From assembly GCA_021768245.1 (NCBI GenBank), contig JAETNO010000005.1:186001-250000 (forward strand): DNA of 64,000 bases, written 5' to 3'. The DNA is from Bacteroidaceae bacterium (lineage in GTDB: Bacteria > Bacteroidota > Bacteroidia > Bacteroidales > Muribaculaceae). The position numbers and the translations under genes are program-made. The notes beneath the pieces were generated by a model. The model had not been told where the DNA came from. It saw nothing but the letters and a program-made list of their open reading frames with translations, and did not search any database. This document shows, piece after piece, positions 42,334 through 50,503 of the stretch (its first letter is position 1; each line of letters opens with the position of its first letter).

Positions 42334-44283
42334 TCAGCCGAGGGTGAGGCCGAGGTCGTCGATGAAGGAACGCAGGGCGGGGATGTTACCGACCATATGG
42401 TCAAGGACCTCGCGCTCGTTCCAGGTGTGGGGCGATGATTCTCCCTGGTTGATTTCGACACTGAGCGTGAAGCGGTCATTGCGGATGGCGTCACGGACAA
42501 AGGCAAGCAAGCCGGGCGACGCCTGCTCTATCACGCTGCGCTGCATCTCGTTTTCGACCATCATGCCGTAGCTGTCCCCTTCAATCTGCGACGGAAAGGA
42601 TGCCCGCATGGTGTTTATCAATATGTGCTCCGTAGGATGGGCCTGGATGTAGCCCTGCCATGCCTTGTTGAGCTGGTCGCGGGTATAGGGGTTCTCGCGC
42701 ACTTCCTTTTGGACTTGCTGCTGTCCCCCACCCTGCTGCGCCATGGATGCGCCACGGGAGGCGGGATTTATCGAGAAGGTGTTTCCCGGACGTTTGAGAG
42801 GCTTTCTGACAGCCGCAGCCGTGCGGGGAGAGGAATTGTAAGGCTCTATCGGCGCCGAGGCCACAGAGGGCTGCACAGGAGCCTGCGGGGCATAGCCGGG
42901 AGGGGCCGAAGGGGAGGAAAGGGGATTTGAAGCCTGCGGAACCGATGTAGCCGAAGGGCCGCCTGAAGACGGAGCCGATGCCTGCGGAGCAACGCCCGGA
43001 TTTAAGCTCCCCGCGGCGGGATAGCCGCCGGCATTTTTTTGGGGGACGGTCGGTGATGACGCTTGGGAAGCTCCCGCTACAGCCGAGGGACCGGCTGACT
43101 GCGCGGAGGGCTGACGGGATGGACTTGATGAGCCTGCGGCCTGAATTTTCTGTAATCGCCCCTCTCCATTGCCGCCGTTATCGGGGGAGGGGCTTAGCAA
43201 TTGGCATATCTTGGCGAGCGTCAGCTCTATGAGGAATTGCTTGTTGGAGGCCGTGCGGTAGTTCATATCGGCCTCGTTGCAGAGGTTCATGGCCCTGTAG
43301 ATGAAGTCGGGCGAGCATTTCCGCGCCGTCTCCGCCATGGCCTTGCGCGCCTCGTCGTCGGCTTCAAGGAGCACTATGGTCGAAGGGTCGAGGGCCACCA
43401 TGAGGTCGCGCATATAGTCGGCGAGGCCGTTGATGAAGAAATGGGAGTCGAAACCACGGTCGCGGATTTCCTTATAAATCATCCATGTGTCGAGCACACG
43501 TCCCTCAAGGAAGCAGTCGAGGAGGCGGTTGTAGTAGTTGTAGTCGAGCACATTAAGGTTCTCGATGGCGCTCTGATAGGTGATGTTGCCACGCGAGGAG
43601 GCGGCAACCTGGTCGAAAATCGACAGGGCGTCGCGCATCGCGCCGTCGGCCTTCCGGGCTATGACATTGAGGGCCGCAGGGTCGGCGGTCATGCCTTCCT
43701 GCGAGGCGACATAGCTCAGATGGTCAATCATGTCGCGCACGGTGATGCGCTTGAAATCATAAATCTGGCACCGGGAGAGGATGGTGGGGATAATCTTGTG
43801 TTTCTCGGTGGTGGCGAGGATGAAAATCACATAGCCCGGGGGCTCCTCGAGGGTTTTCAGGAAAGCGTTGAAAGCGGCGGGAGAGAGCATGTGGACCTCA
43901 TCGACGATAAACACCCTGTAGCTCCCCTGCGAAGGCGGAATCTGCACCTGCTCCACGAGCTGGCGGATATCGTCGACACCATTGTTGGAGGCAGCGTCAA
44001 GCTCTATGATGTTCATGGAGTTGCCGTCGTTGAACGCACGGCAGCTGTCGCATTGGTTGCATGCCTCGCCGTCGGGGGTCGGATTGGCGCAGTTGATTGT
44101 CTTGGCGAAGATGCGGGCGCAGGAGGTCTTCCCCACCCCCCGCGAGCCGCAGAAGAGATAGCTGTGGGCCAGACGGTGGGTGGCTATGGCATTTTTAAGG
44201 GTAGCCGTGAGGGCCTTCTGCCCCACGACGCTGTCGAAGGTAGCCGGACGGTATTTCCTCGCCGAGACTATATAGTTTTCCAT
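42334..44283 (-). CDS. dnaX: DNA polymerase III subunit tau (and possibly gamma)
   Basis: Clamp-loader ATPase subunit of the replisome. The start at 44283 (MENYIVSARKYRPATFD) is the conserved N-terminus; a longer in-frame start would lie inside a -7 box (44317-44324). Walker A is GSRGVGKT (residues 46-53), the zinc module uses Cys65, Cys75, Cys78 and Cys81, Walker B is VFIVDE (124-129) with HML, and the clamp-loader domain III ends near residue 380. Then follow a Ser/Pro/Ala-rich linker to about 545 and a C-terminal domain, giving a 649-residue tau. An A7 tract at codons 415-417 would, with a +1 shift, give a 426-residue gamma-sized product. Confidence 0.95.
   Translation of the reverse strand: MENYIVSARKYRPATFDSVVGQKALTATLKNAIATHRLAHSYLFCGSRGVGKTSCARIFAKTINCANPTPDGEACNQCDSCRAFNDGNSMNIIELDAASNNGVDDIRQLVEQVQIPPSQGSYRVFIVDEVHMLSPAAFNAFLKTLEEPPGYVIFILATTEKHKIIPTILSRCQIYDFKRITVRDMIDHLSYVASQEGMTADPAALNVIARKADGAMRDALSIFDQVAASSRGNITYQSAIENLNVLDYNYYNRLLDCFLEGRVLDTWMIYKEIRDRGFDSHFFINGLADYMRDLMVALDPSTIVLLEADDEARKAMAETARKCSPDFIYRAMNLCNEADMNYRTASNKQFLIELTLAKICQLLSPSPDNGGNGEGRLQKIQAAGSSSPSRQPSAQSAGPSAVAGASQASSPTVPQKNAGGYPAAGSLNPGVAPQASAPSSGGPSATSVPQASNPLSSPSAPPGYAPQAPVQPSVASAPIEPYNSSPRTAAAVRKPLKRPGNTFSINPASRGASMAQQGGGQQQVQKEVRENPYTRDQLNKAWQGYIQAHPTEHILINTMRASFPSQIEGDSYGMMVENEMQRSVIEQASPGLLAFVRDAIRNDRFTLSVEINQGESSPHTWNEREVLDHMVGNIPALRSFIDDLGLTLG
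43034..43040 (-). other. A7 tract in dnaX, possible slippage/frameshift site
   Basis: Seven A (coding strand) occupy codons CAA-AAA-AAT. Loss of one A, or a +1 ribosomal shift, leads after ten codons to TAA (complement of 43002-43004), giving 426 residues, close to the 431 of E. coli gamma. A -1 shift runs on without an early stop. Confidence 0.35.
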
Positions 44284-44288
44284 ATCTA

Positions 44289-44335
44289 CAAATATACGAA
44301 GTCTACTTCTAATTACCAAAATTAGAGGCAGACTT
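44289..44335 (-). promoter_or_regulatory. dnaX promoter region with an overlapping palindrome
   Basis: On the minus strand a -7 box TAATTTTG (complement of 44317-44324) lies 33 bases before the dnaX start; a second TATATTTG (complement of 44289-44296) is too close to the start to be the main one. Arms 44299-44314 and 44320-44335 form an imperfect 16-bp palindrome over the first box, a possible operator or the terminator of the preceding gene. Confidence 0.5.
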
Positions 44336-44397
44336 CTTATATTTTAAAAGCAATACGAAAATGTTGGATAATAAAGGCACAAAAAGCCTATAATTTT

Positions 44398-45261
44398 TCA
44401 ATCGGTGGCTTCCTTCGGGGCTTTGTCGATAAGGTCGAGGAACTGGTCGAGTTTGGGAGTTATAATGATTTCTGTACGGCGGTTGCGCTGACGTCCGAGG
44501 TCGGTAGAGTTGTCGGCTATGGGGTTGTACTCACCTCGTCCGGCAGCCGTCAGGCGATGCGGGTCGATGCCGAAGTCATTCTGGAGCACCTGGACAATGG
44601 ATGATGCGCGCAGGGTGGAAAGGTCCCAGTTGTTGCGGATGTTGGTGCGCTTGATGGGTACAGGATCGGTGTTGCCTTCTACGAGCACGTCATAGTTGCC
44701 GTAGTCCTTGATAATCTTCGCAATCTTGCCGAGGGTCTGCATGGCACGCGAATTGACCTCATAGCTGCCCGACTTGAAGAGCATGTTGTCGGCCAGGGAA
44801 ATGTAGACCACGCCTTTCAGCACCTTGACGTTGACTTCCGACATCTCATCGGGGCTGAGTGAGCGCGTGAGATTGGTGGTGAGGGCGAGATTCAGGGAGT
44901 CGGACTTGGATTTCGCCTGCACAAGCTGCTGGATATAGCGGTTCGAGGCATTGATTTCGTCGACAAGCTTGGAAATGTTGACGTTGCCCTGGGTGTTCTG
45001 ATTGATACTGTTGTCGAGAGTCTTCTGGAGAGCCGCATAGTTGGCTTTAAGCTCTGCGTTGTCGGCGCGGGCCTGCTCGAGAAGGGTCTCAAGGCTCTTG
45101 CCTTGGGTACGGCTTTCGGTCAGGGCCATCTGCGAGGCATTATAGTCTTTCTTTAGCGCGTCGTGCTCAGTCTGCAAAGCCGCATACTTCTTGCTGCTGA
45201 CGCAGGCCGACAGTGACACCATCACCGCCGCCCCTATCATTGTTATAGCGCGTAGTCTCAT
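44398..45261 (-). CDS. OmpA-family lipoprotein (Pal/MotB-like)
   Basis: A 287-residue outer-membrane lipoprotein: lipobox VSLSAC with acylated Cys20, a long coiled-coil region (residues 25-125, YAALQTEHDALKKDYNASQM, ARADNAELKANYAALQKTLD) and a C-terminal OmpA domain (LLVEG-type strand VLVEGNTDPVP, NNWDLSTLRASSIVQVLQND, RRTEIIITP). The domain binds the peptidoglycan peptide and the coiled coil spans the periplasm. It stands between dnaX and the 655-residue gene, with a terminator palindrome directly upstream at 45288-45319, so it probably has its own promoter. Confidence 0.9.
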   Translation of the reverse strand: MRLRAITMIGAAVMVSLSACVSSKKYAALQTEHDALKKDYNASQMALTESRTQGKSLETLLEQARADNAELKANYAALQKTLDNSINQNTQGNVNISKLVDEINASNRYIQQLVQAKSKSDSLNLALTTNLTRSLSPDEMSEVNVKVLKGVVYISLADNMLFKSGSYEVNSRAMQTLGKIAKIIKDYGNYDVLVEGNTDPVPIKRTNIRNNWDLSTLRASSIVQVLQNDFGIDPHRLTAAGRGEYNPIADNSTDLGRQRNRRTEIIITPKLDQFLDLIDKAPKEATD

Positions 45262-45287
45262 AATAAAGCTGATTAAGTGAATAAAAC

Positions 45288-45319
45288 TACAGTGACCTAA
45301 TTCCTATTAAGTCACTGTA
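45288..45319 (-). terminator. Intrinsic terminator after the 655-residue gene
   Basis: TACAGTGAC (45288-45296) pairs with GTCACTGTA (45311-45319), with near-complementary flanks extending the stem. In the leftward direction the hairpin is followed by GTTTTATT. It lies 30 bases after the stop of the gene at 45349-47316. Confidence 0.7.
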
Positions 45320-45348
45320 ATTAAAACGTATCTGCGCGCTGTTTGGTT

Positions 45349-47316
45349 TTATTTCTGTGGGCGGGGCTGCTCGTTGGCCTTCTCAGCCGGGCGGCGCTTT
45401 GCGAGATTGTCGGAGAACTGCTTCAGGTCGAGAACCCCGTCCTTTACGGCTCCGCGCATCACGCGCCGGTTGCTCGACTCGCTGTAGGAGCCCTTGGCAC
45501 GCCACATGAGGTCGGCAAAGAGGATAGCCTTGGTGTTTGTAGCCCTTCCCTTGACTGCAAAATAATCGTTGGCCACCACGGCATCGATATCTCCCGCTTT
45601 TATAGCCTCGATGAGCGACTTGGCCATATCACTCTTCAATTTTTCGACCTCCCAGACGGGATATGAGTTAAGATATTCCACGTCGGCCTGTTCCTCCGGG
45701 GTCAGGGGGACGACGGTGGCGGCCACGTCAGGAGTGGCCTCAGCGGCAAACTCCGAAGCGGGAGCCGGGTCGGAAGGGGAGCCGGTGTACTGCGGGAGGA
45801 AAACAAGCAGGGCCGCTACGGCTACAGCCACAAGGATGAAAGCTATTATGAACCACAGACGACGATACCAGGGCTTGCGGGAGGAGACATCATCGAAATC
45901 CTCGTCGGCATCATCATCGGAATACGAAATGGTAGAGGCATCAATTTTCGGACGCTCAACAGGCACATCATCCGACACATTCTCGAATTTCGGGGCCTTA
46001 TGGGCCGGTTCGTCAGGAGCCTCGCCACGGTCGGCCTCAAAATTAGGGGCTACAGGGCGGCTCGTGATGCGGACATCGACGTTGTAGACCTCGCTGTCGT
46101 CCTGAGTGACGAGACGGTGGGCACGGAAGCCGTGAAAATTTCCGGAATGGAGACGATTGTACTCCGACGTGTTCTTCTCAATCGAAATCTGCTGCTCGAA
46201 AACGCGTCCGTCGCCGAAATCAAGCCTGAGGGTCACCCCCTGTTCCACCGGTTGCAACACGAGTTCCAATTCGTCGGTCACCAGCATCTCCTCTGTGGGT
46301 TTCTTGAGTTTGAGAGACTGATAGTTGTTGGACTGCACAAGGAGGTCGACCTGCTCGCCGGGACGCAAATCCTTCTCGAGAAGCTCGAGATAGGGCTCCA
46401 TAGTGTTGACTGAACGACCGTTGAGGGTGATAGTATAGCCCTTGAGTGCAACGCCTTTGGCCGAGAGCACCTTGATTGGTATCCTACGCTCGAAACGTAT
46501 GCCTGTCTGGGCGGCGGTGCGGACTGCGATTGTGGAGCCGTCATATTTTGTATAGGCGGAAGGCGCCCCGATAATCACCGTCTCCTTATGAGTATTGAAT
46601 CCCTCCTTGCTGAAGGAGAGCTCGAGGCGGTCTCCATCATAGACCTGTGTGCTTGACGCGCTGACGCCTTCGGGGCACACCACGGAATAGAGCTTACGGA
46701 TGGGGGCCGTGATGCGCGGCATCTTCACCCCAGGACGCAGGGAAGTTGTAGCTGAAACGACTATTATGCAGCGATAGCCGGCATAGTCGGGCTGGCAGGG
46801 GAAAGAGAAAATCGACTCGAGTTCCTGCTGGGAGATGAAAGTGCGATAGGCGGCCTCGGCAAGCTGCACATCCTCCTCGGGAGCATGATAGCGCCAGGCT
46901 TCGAGTCGAAGGGGCTCCTCAGGCACGGCGGCCTGGGCCAAGGCTTCGTCAACAGCCTCATCGGTTAAGGTCTCGTCGTCGATGAACAATTTCTTCAGAT
47001 TTACGAAAGCGTTCATGAGCTGACGACCAGTGAGGGAACAGCCGTTGTCGATAAGTATGGATATCATCACATAGCCCCGCTCGGGATTAAGCGTGTTGCG
47101 GGTGATGAGCGAGAAATAGTGACCTGCGGGAGACGACTGGAGAATGTAGCACTCAGAGGCGTTGAGAAAGCGCTTGATGGCGGCCTGGGGCTCGACAGTG
47201 GCCGATGCCCATTTAGGGCCTGTATCACCGCCGTCGGAGGGGTAGGAATAGATGGTGTCGGTCGACCCATTGACATCACCGCGTAGAGCTATATGAAGAT
47301 AAGAATATGCCGGCAT
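45349..47316 (-). CDS. Single-pass membrane protein with large N-terminal domains, function unknown
   Basis: A 655-residue protein without a signal peptide. The first 150 residues form a domain (YSYLHIALRGDVNGSTDTIY, YFSLITRNTLNPERGYVMIS) that is not recognised. Residues about 240-380 contain two PEGA-like or CarboxypepD-regulatory-like beta-sandwich repeats (IPIKVLSAKGVALKGYTITL). A charged acidic linker precedes one membrane helix (LWFIIAFILVAVAVAALLVF, about residue 530), followed by a periplasmic-side tail. The topology (cytoplasmic N-domains, one helix, C-terminal outer part) would suit a sensor or anchor. A -7 box (TAAATTTG, complement of 47351-47358) lies inside the end of the preceding permease gene, so it can be transcribed on its own. 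Confidence 0.65.
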   Translation of the reverse strand: MPAYSYLHIALRGDVNGSTDTIYSYPSDGGDTGPKWASATVEPQAAIKRFLNASECYILQSSPAGHYFSLITRNTLNPERGYVMISILIDNGCSLTGRQLMNAFVNLKKLFIDDETLTDEAVDEALAQAAVPEEPLRLEAWRYHAPEEDVQLAEAAYRTFISQQELESIFSFPCQPDYAGYRCIIVVSATTSLRPGVKMPRITAPIRKLYSVVCPEGVSASSTQVYDGDRLELSFSKEGFNTHKETVIIGAPSAYTKYDGSTIAVRTAAQTGIRFERRIPIKVLSAKGVALKGYTITLNGRSVNTMEPYLELLEKDLRPGEQVDLLVQSNNYQSLKLKKPTEEMLVTDELELVLQPVEQGVTLRLDFGDGRVFEQQISIEKNTSEYNRLHSGNFHGFRAHRLVTQDDSEVYNVDVRITSRPVAPNFEADRGEAPDEPAHKAPKFENVSDDVPVERPKIDASTISYSDDDADEDFDDVSSRKPWYRRLWFIIAFILVAVAVAALLVFLPQYTGSPSDPAPASEFAAEATPDVAATVVPLTPEEQADVEYLNSYPVWEVEKLKSDMAKSLIEAIKAGDIDAVVANDYFAVKGRATNTKAILFADLMWRAKGSYSESSNRRVMRGAVKDGVLDLKQFSDNLAKRRPAEKANEQPRPQK

Positions 47317-47327
47317 AATATCAATTG

Positions 47328-48152
47328 TTAGCGTGTGTAATTTCGGGGTGCAAATTTACGAAAAAAAGCGAAGATTCTCGCTATGATATAGGCCAAAGTC
47401 ATTGTGAGCACTATCAGGGCCGAACAGGGCACTTCAATCACCGTAGCGAGAAACAAGCCACCTATGCAGCAGCCCAAGGATATTGCAATCGAAAGCAGCA
47501 TCATCGGCTTGAAGCGGTTGCAGAAGGTCTCGGCAATCATCTGAGGCAACGCGAGCATAGACATCAGGAGCATGACCCCCACAAGACGGATGGTAAGCAC
47601 TATGCAGACGGCCACCATCACGGTCATCACCGTCGATATGAACACCACCGGCATATGGCGCACAGCGGCGAAATCAGGGTCGAAGGCGCAGACCACAATC
47701 TTTCGGAAAAAACAGCCCACAAAGAGCAGGAGAATAAGCGTGAACACACCGAAAGCCCACAAGTCAGCCCGGGTGATTGTCAGGATATTCCCGAAAAGGA
47801 AAGCGTTGAGCTCAGGGACATAGCCGGGAGTGAGGAAGATGAAAAGTGTGCCGAGGGCCATTCCGAGAGCCCATATGACAGCAATCGCGGAGTCCTCACG
47901 CACACGGTGGCGCCGCGCCATCCACTGCACCCCGAGCGATGATGCCACTGCAAAAACGGCTGCCATGACCACAGGATTCCATCCAAGGAAATAGCCAAGT
48001 CCGAGCCCTCCGAAGCAGGCGTGGGTGACACCGCCGGATATCGACACAAGACGGCGTGTCACTATATATGTTCCTATCACCGCCGAGGCCACACTCAGCA
48101 GCAGGACGCCTACAAGGGCATTGCGAAAGAAATCATATCCGAATATTTCCAC
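47328..48152 (-). CDS. Metal ABC transporter permease (ZnuB/MntB type)
   Basis: A 274-residue inner-membrane permease of the ABC-3 family, importing zinc, manganese or iron. Family signatures are ISGGVTHACFGGLGLGYFLG near the N-terminus, IAVIWALGMALGTLFIFL, and RLVGVMLLMSMLALPQMIAE, the region contacting the ATPase. About eight to nine hydrophobic helices are visible. The cognate ATPase and binding protein are not in this window, so they must be encoded elsewhere. The gene is separated by one base from the small Cys protein upstream (48154-48576) and by 11 bases from the 655-residue gene downstream, indicating an operon. Confidence 0.9.
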   Translation of the reverse strand: MEIFGYDFFRNALVGVLLLSVASAVIGTYIVTRRLVSISGGVTHACFGGLGLGYFLGWNPVVMAAVFAVASSLGVQWMARRHRVREDSAIAVIWALGMALGTLFIFLTPGYVPELNAFLFGNILTITRADLWAFGVFTLILLLFVGCFFRKIVVCAFDPDFAAVRHMPVVFISTVMTVMVAVCIVLTIRLVGVMLLMSMLALPQMIAETFCNRFKPMMLLSIAISLGCCIGGLFLATVIEVPCSALIVLTMTLAYIIARIFAFFRKFAPRNYTR

Positions 48153-48153
48153 T

Positions 48154-48576
48154 TTAAGATGGCTTTACAGGTTCGTTATTGTCATTGCATAGCAGCAGCC
48201 ATTCGTCGCGAAGCTGATAGGGGAGAGCTATGCCTCGCAGAGTCAGGGAAGCTCCCCAGGGGTACACATCGGCCGGAATAAGCGTATATAGCACCTCACG
48301 GAACTCTTCTATCTCATCCTCATCATAACTGTCGGGCTCGCGACCCGCAAAACGGTCGAGCTCCTCATCGTCGTAGTAGACGGGAGACGAGGTAGGGGAG
48401 AGCCCCTTCTCGCAGACGGCATGCAGTCCGCAACACTGCTCCCCGCCACCGTCACTGCCAGATGATTCACCGTCAACCTTGGCTGAAGGCGAGGCCTCAT
48501 CGCCCGGCTTATGGGTGAGATAGAGAATCAAGCCTGTCAGGATTGTGACAGCAAGTATAATCAGCGCGCCGGTCAT
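48154..48576 (-). CDS. Small membrane-anchored Cys-rich protein, function unknown
   Basis: A 140-residue protein with an N-terminal helix (MTGALIILAVTILTGLILYL) followed by an acidic Gly/Ser-rich linker, the motif EQCCGLHAVCEK and a conserved-looking acidic tail (YYDDEELDRFAGREPDSYDE, EFREVLYTLIPADVYPWGAS, LTLRGIALPYQLRDEWLLL). The cysteine/histidine pattern (CCGxHxxC) could bind a metal ion. It lies one base upstream of the metal permease and 6 bases downstream of aroA on the same strand. From recollection, relatives of this protein sit beside metal permease and aroA genes in other Bacteroidales; that should be verified. No named family is assigned. Confidence 0.7.
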   Translation of the reverse strand: MTGALIILAVTILTGLILYLTHKPGDEASPSAKVDGESSGSDGGGEQCCGLHAVCEKGLSPTSSPVYYDDEELDRFAGREPDSYDEDEIEEFREVLYTLIPADVYPWGASLTLRGIALPYQLRDEWLLLCNDNNEPVKPS

Positions 48577-48582
48577 AGTAGC

Positions 48583-49848
48583 TTAATCTTCAACGGGGTC
48601 GGGGAGGGGGGCGTCTCCATCGAGAAGGATAAATCCGGCCTCGCGCATGGCGTCCCAGAATCCGGGATATGACTTGCTTACAACCTCGATATCGTTTATG
48701 ATTATACCCGGCACGAAGAGAGCCACAGGGGCAAGGCACATGGCCATGCGGTGGTCGGCATAGGTGTCGAAACGCGGCAATTCGGTGAAAGGACGCCTCT
48801 GTCCTTCCCAGGCGAGGACATCGCGGCCCTCCGGTTGGAGAAGTATACCTATCTTGGCAAGTTCGGTAGTGATGGCTGCCACCCGGTCGGTTTCCTTTAT
48901 CGCAAGGGTCGACAGGCCGGTGAAGCGGAATGGAATTCCGAGCATAGCACAGGTGACAATCACATACTGCGCCAAGTCAGGAGTGTCGGAGAAATCAATC
49001 CTCAGCCTTGCATCCTGGTCGGGAGAAGCAAGGAGGTCAGAGCCTCCATCCTCACCCTGCCATTCGGTCGTCACCCCGAGGTGAAGGAATATATCGGCAA
49101 GCTTGCGGTCGCCCTGGCATGACTGCTCGGCGAGATTGTCGATTGTGACCGCTCCGGAAGAAATGGCAGTTATCTCATACCATGCCGCCGCAGCGCTCCA
49201 GTCTCCTTCAACCCGGCGCAGACCTTTCCGATAAGTCTGCGGAGCGATGCTTACGGTATCCTCGAAATATTCGCTGTCGATTCCCGCATCCTCCATCATG
49301 CGCAGAGTCATGAGTATGTAGGGGCGCGAGACAGTCTCCCCTTTCAGGCTAAGCTTCAAGCCCCCGCTCATTGTCGGGGCCACCATCAAGAGAGCGGATA
49401 TAAACTGCGAGCTCACTGTGGAATCAAGCAAGATTTCACCGCCCTTAAGCTTCCGGCCCCTGATATGAAGAGGAGGGAAACCCTGTTCGCCTGCATATTC
49501 TATATCGGCACCAAGCGCGCGCAGGGCATCGACAAGCACTCCGATAGGGCGTTGACGCATGCGCTCACTGCCGTCGAGGGTCACTTCACGGCCCTCACAA
49601 GCGGCGAAATATGCCGTGAGGAAACGCATGGTAGTGCCCGCAGCTCCGACGTTTATCTCCTTAGCTTCAGGGGAGGACAGAGCCCGGCGCATAGCGTCGG
49701 TATCATCGCATGCCGCCACATGCTCCAACTCCCCGGCACCGGGTGTCAGGGCATTGATAATCAGAGCACGGTTGCTCATGCTTTTTGACAAGGGGAGGGA
49801 GAGCCTGGCTTCAAGAAAACCGTCGGGAGGTATGATTCTGTAGTTCAA
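48583..49848 (-). CDS. aroA: 3-phosphoshikimate 1-carboxyvinyltransferase (EPSP synthase)
   Basis: Sixth step of the shikimate pathway: adds enolpyruvate from PEP to shikimate 3-phosphate. Recognised from SLPLSKSMSNRALI (Lys22 in the substrate site), GAAGTTMRFLTAYFA, GSERMRQRPIGVLVDALRAL and the C-terminal ETDRVAAITTEL and DHRMAMCLAPVAL motifs. The 421-residue length is normal for Bacteroidales. Genes on both sides run in the same direction with short gaps (63 bases upstream, 6 bases downstream). The GTAGTTMRF-type motif here is GAAGTTMRF. Confidence 0.97.
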   Translation of the reverse strand: MNYRIIPPDGFLEARLSLPLSKSMSNRALIINALTPGAGELEHVAACDDTDAMRRALSSPEAKEINVGAAGTTMRFLTAYFAACEGREVTLDGSERMRQRPIGVLVDALRALGADIEYAGEQGFPPLHIRGRKLKGGEILLDSTVSSQFISALLMVAPTMSGGLKLSLKGETVSRPYILMTLRMMEDAGIDSEYFEDTVSIAPQTYRKGLRRVEGDWSAAAAWYEITAISSGAVTIDNLAEQSCQGDRKLADIFLHLGVTTEWQGEDGGSDLLASPDQDARLRIDFSDTPDLAQYVIVTCAMLGIPFRFTGLSTLAIKETDRVAAITTELAKIGILLQPEGRDVLAWEGQRRPFTELPRFDTYADHRMAMCLAPVALFVPGIIINDIEVVSKSYPGFWDAMREAGFILLDGDAPLPDPVED

Positions 49849-49911
49849 AGTTTCTTGTTTTTCTTTGTTTTGAATGTATCTTAATAAAAAATAGGAGAGG
49901 GGAGTATGCCG

Positions 49912-50472
49912 TCAGAGTCCTGGGGTAAAGCCTACAAGTACCGTGTTCGACGCGCCCCGCCATGGCAAGGTGCCGTAATATCGCTTGCAAGTGATGGTGA
50001 CGGGACGTCCCGAGCCCTGAAACTTCTGCAGCTGCAAAGCAAGGGAGTCGTTCGGGATGCTGAAATAGACATCACGAGTATAGACCCGCGAGGTGTCATT
50101 TAGCAGGGACTCGCTGACCATTTCACCCTCAAAAGTGGGAAAAACTATGCCACGTTTCTCCACGAGCGTCACGTAGCCCGATGTACGCGACTCCGTCACA
50201 TAGGGAACGAAATAGCGCACATAGACAGTAACTCCGAGCAACACGGCTATGATAAGGAAAAACCATAACCATCCATGGCGGCGTTTGCGAGGCTTAACGG
50301 AAGGTGGAATCTGTGGGGTTTCACCGAAATTGAACGAAGGGGAGTTCCTTTCGCCGGCATCAGAGGGTACAGACTGTGGCTGGGACGGTGCATCTGACGG
50401 CTGTCGTGACGATGAATCATCACTGTCGAAATTGTGGAGGAAATAGTCCTTGTCGCTATCGTCGAATTTCAT
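49912..50472 (-). CDS. Single-pass membrane protein, conserved in Bacteroidales, function unknown
   Basis: A 186-residue protein: a disordered Ser/Pro/Asp-rich N-terminal part (to about residue 62), a basic patch KPRKRRHG, one membrane helix (WLWFFLIIAVLLGVTVYVRY) and a soluble C-terminal domain (SGYVTLVEKRGIVFPTFEGE, VTITCKRYYGTLPWRGASN). From recollection, the C-terminal pattern (G-Y-V...KRG...F.T.EGE, LPWRG) is shared by uncharacterised Bacteroidetes proteins. It lies between aroA and the LPG-synthase-like gene. Its role is unknown. Confidence 0.65.
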   Translation of the reverse strand: MKFDDSDKDYFLHNFDSDDSSSRQPSDAPSQPQSVPSDAGERNSPSFNFGETPQIPPSVKPRKRRHGWLWFFLIIAVLLGVTVYVRYFVPYVTESRTSGYVTLVEKRGIVFPTFEGEMVSESLLNDTSRVYTRDVYFSIPNDSLALQLQKFQGSGRPVTITCKRYYGTLPWRGASNTVLVGFTPGL

Positions 50473-50503
50473 TATCCTGAAGTTTTTAGTTTTTAATTGT
50501 CAA

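Noticed and set aside
43201..44325. Long plus-strand open frame opposite dnaX
   Set aside because: It is antisense to a well-conserved dnaX and its composition (His/Val/Glu/Gly) is typical of GC-rich shadow frames.
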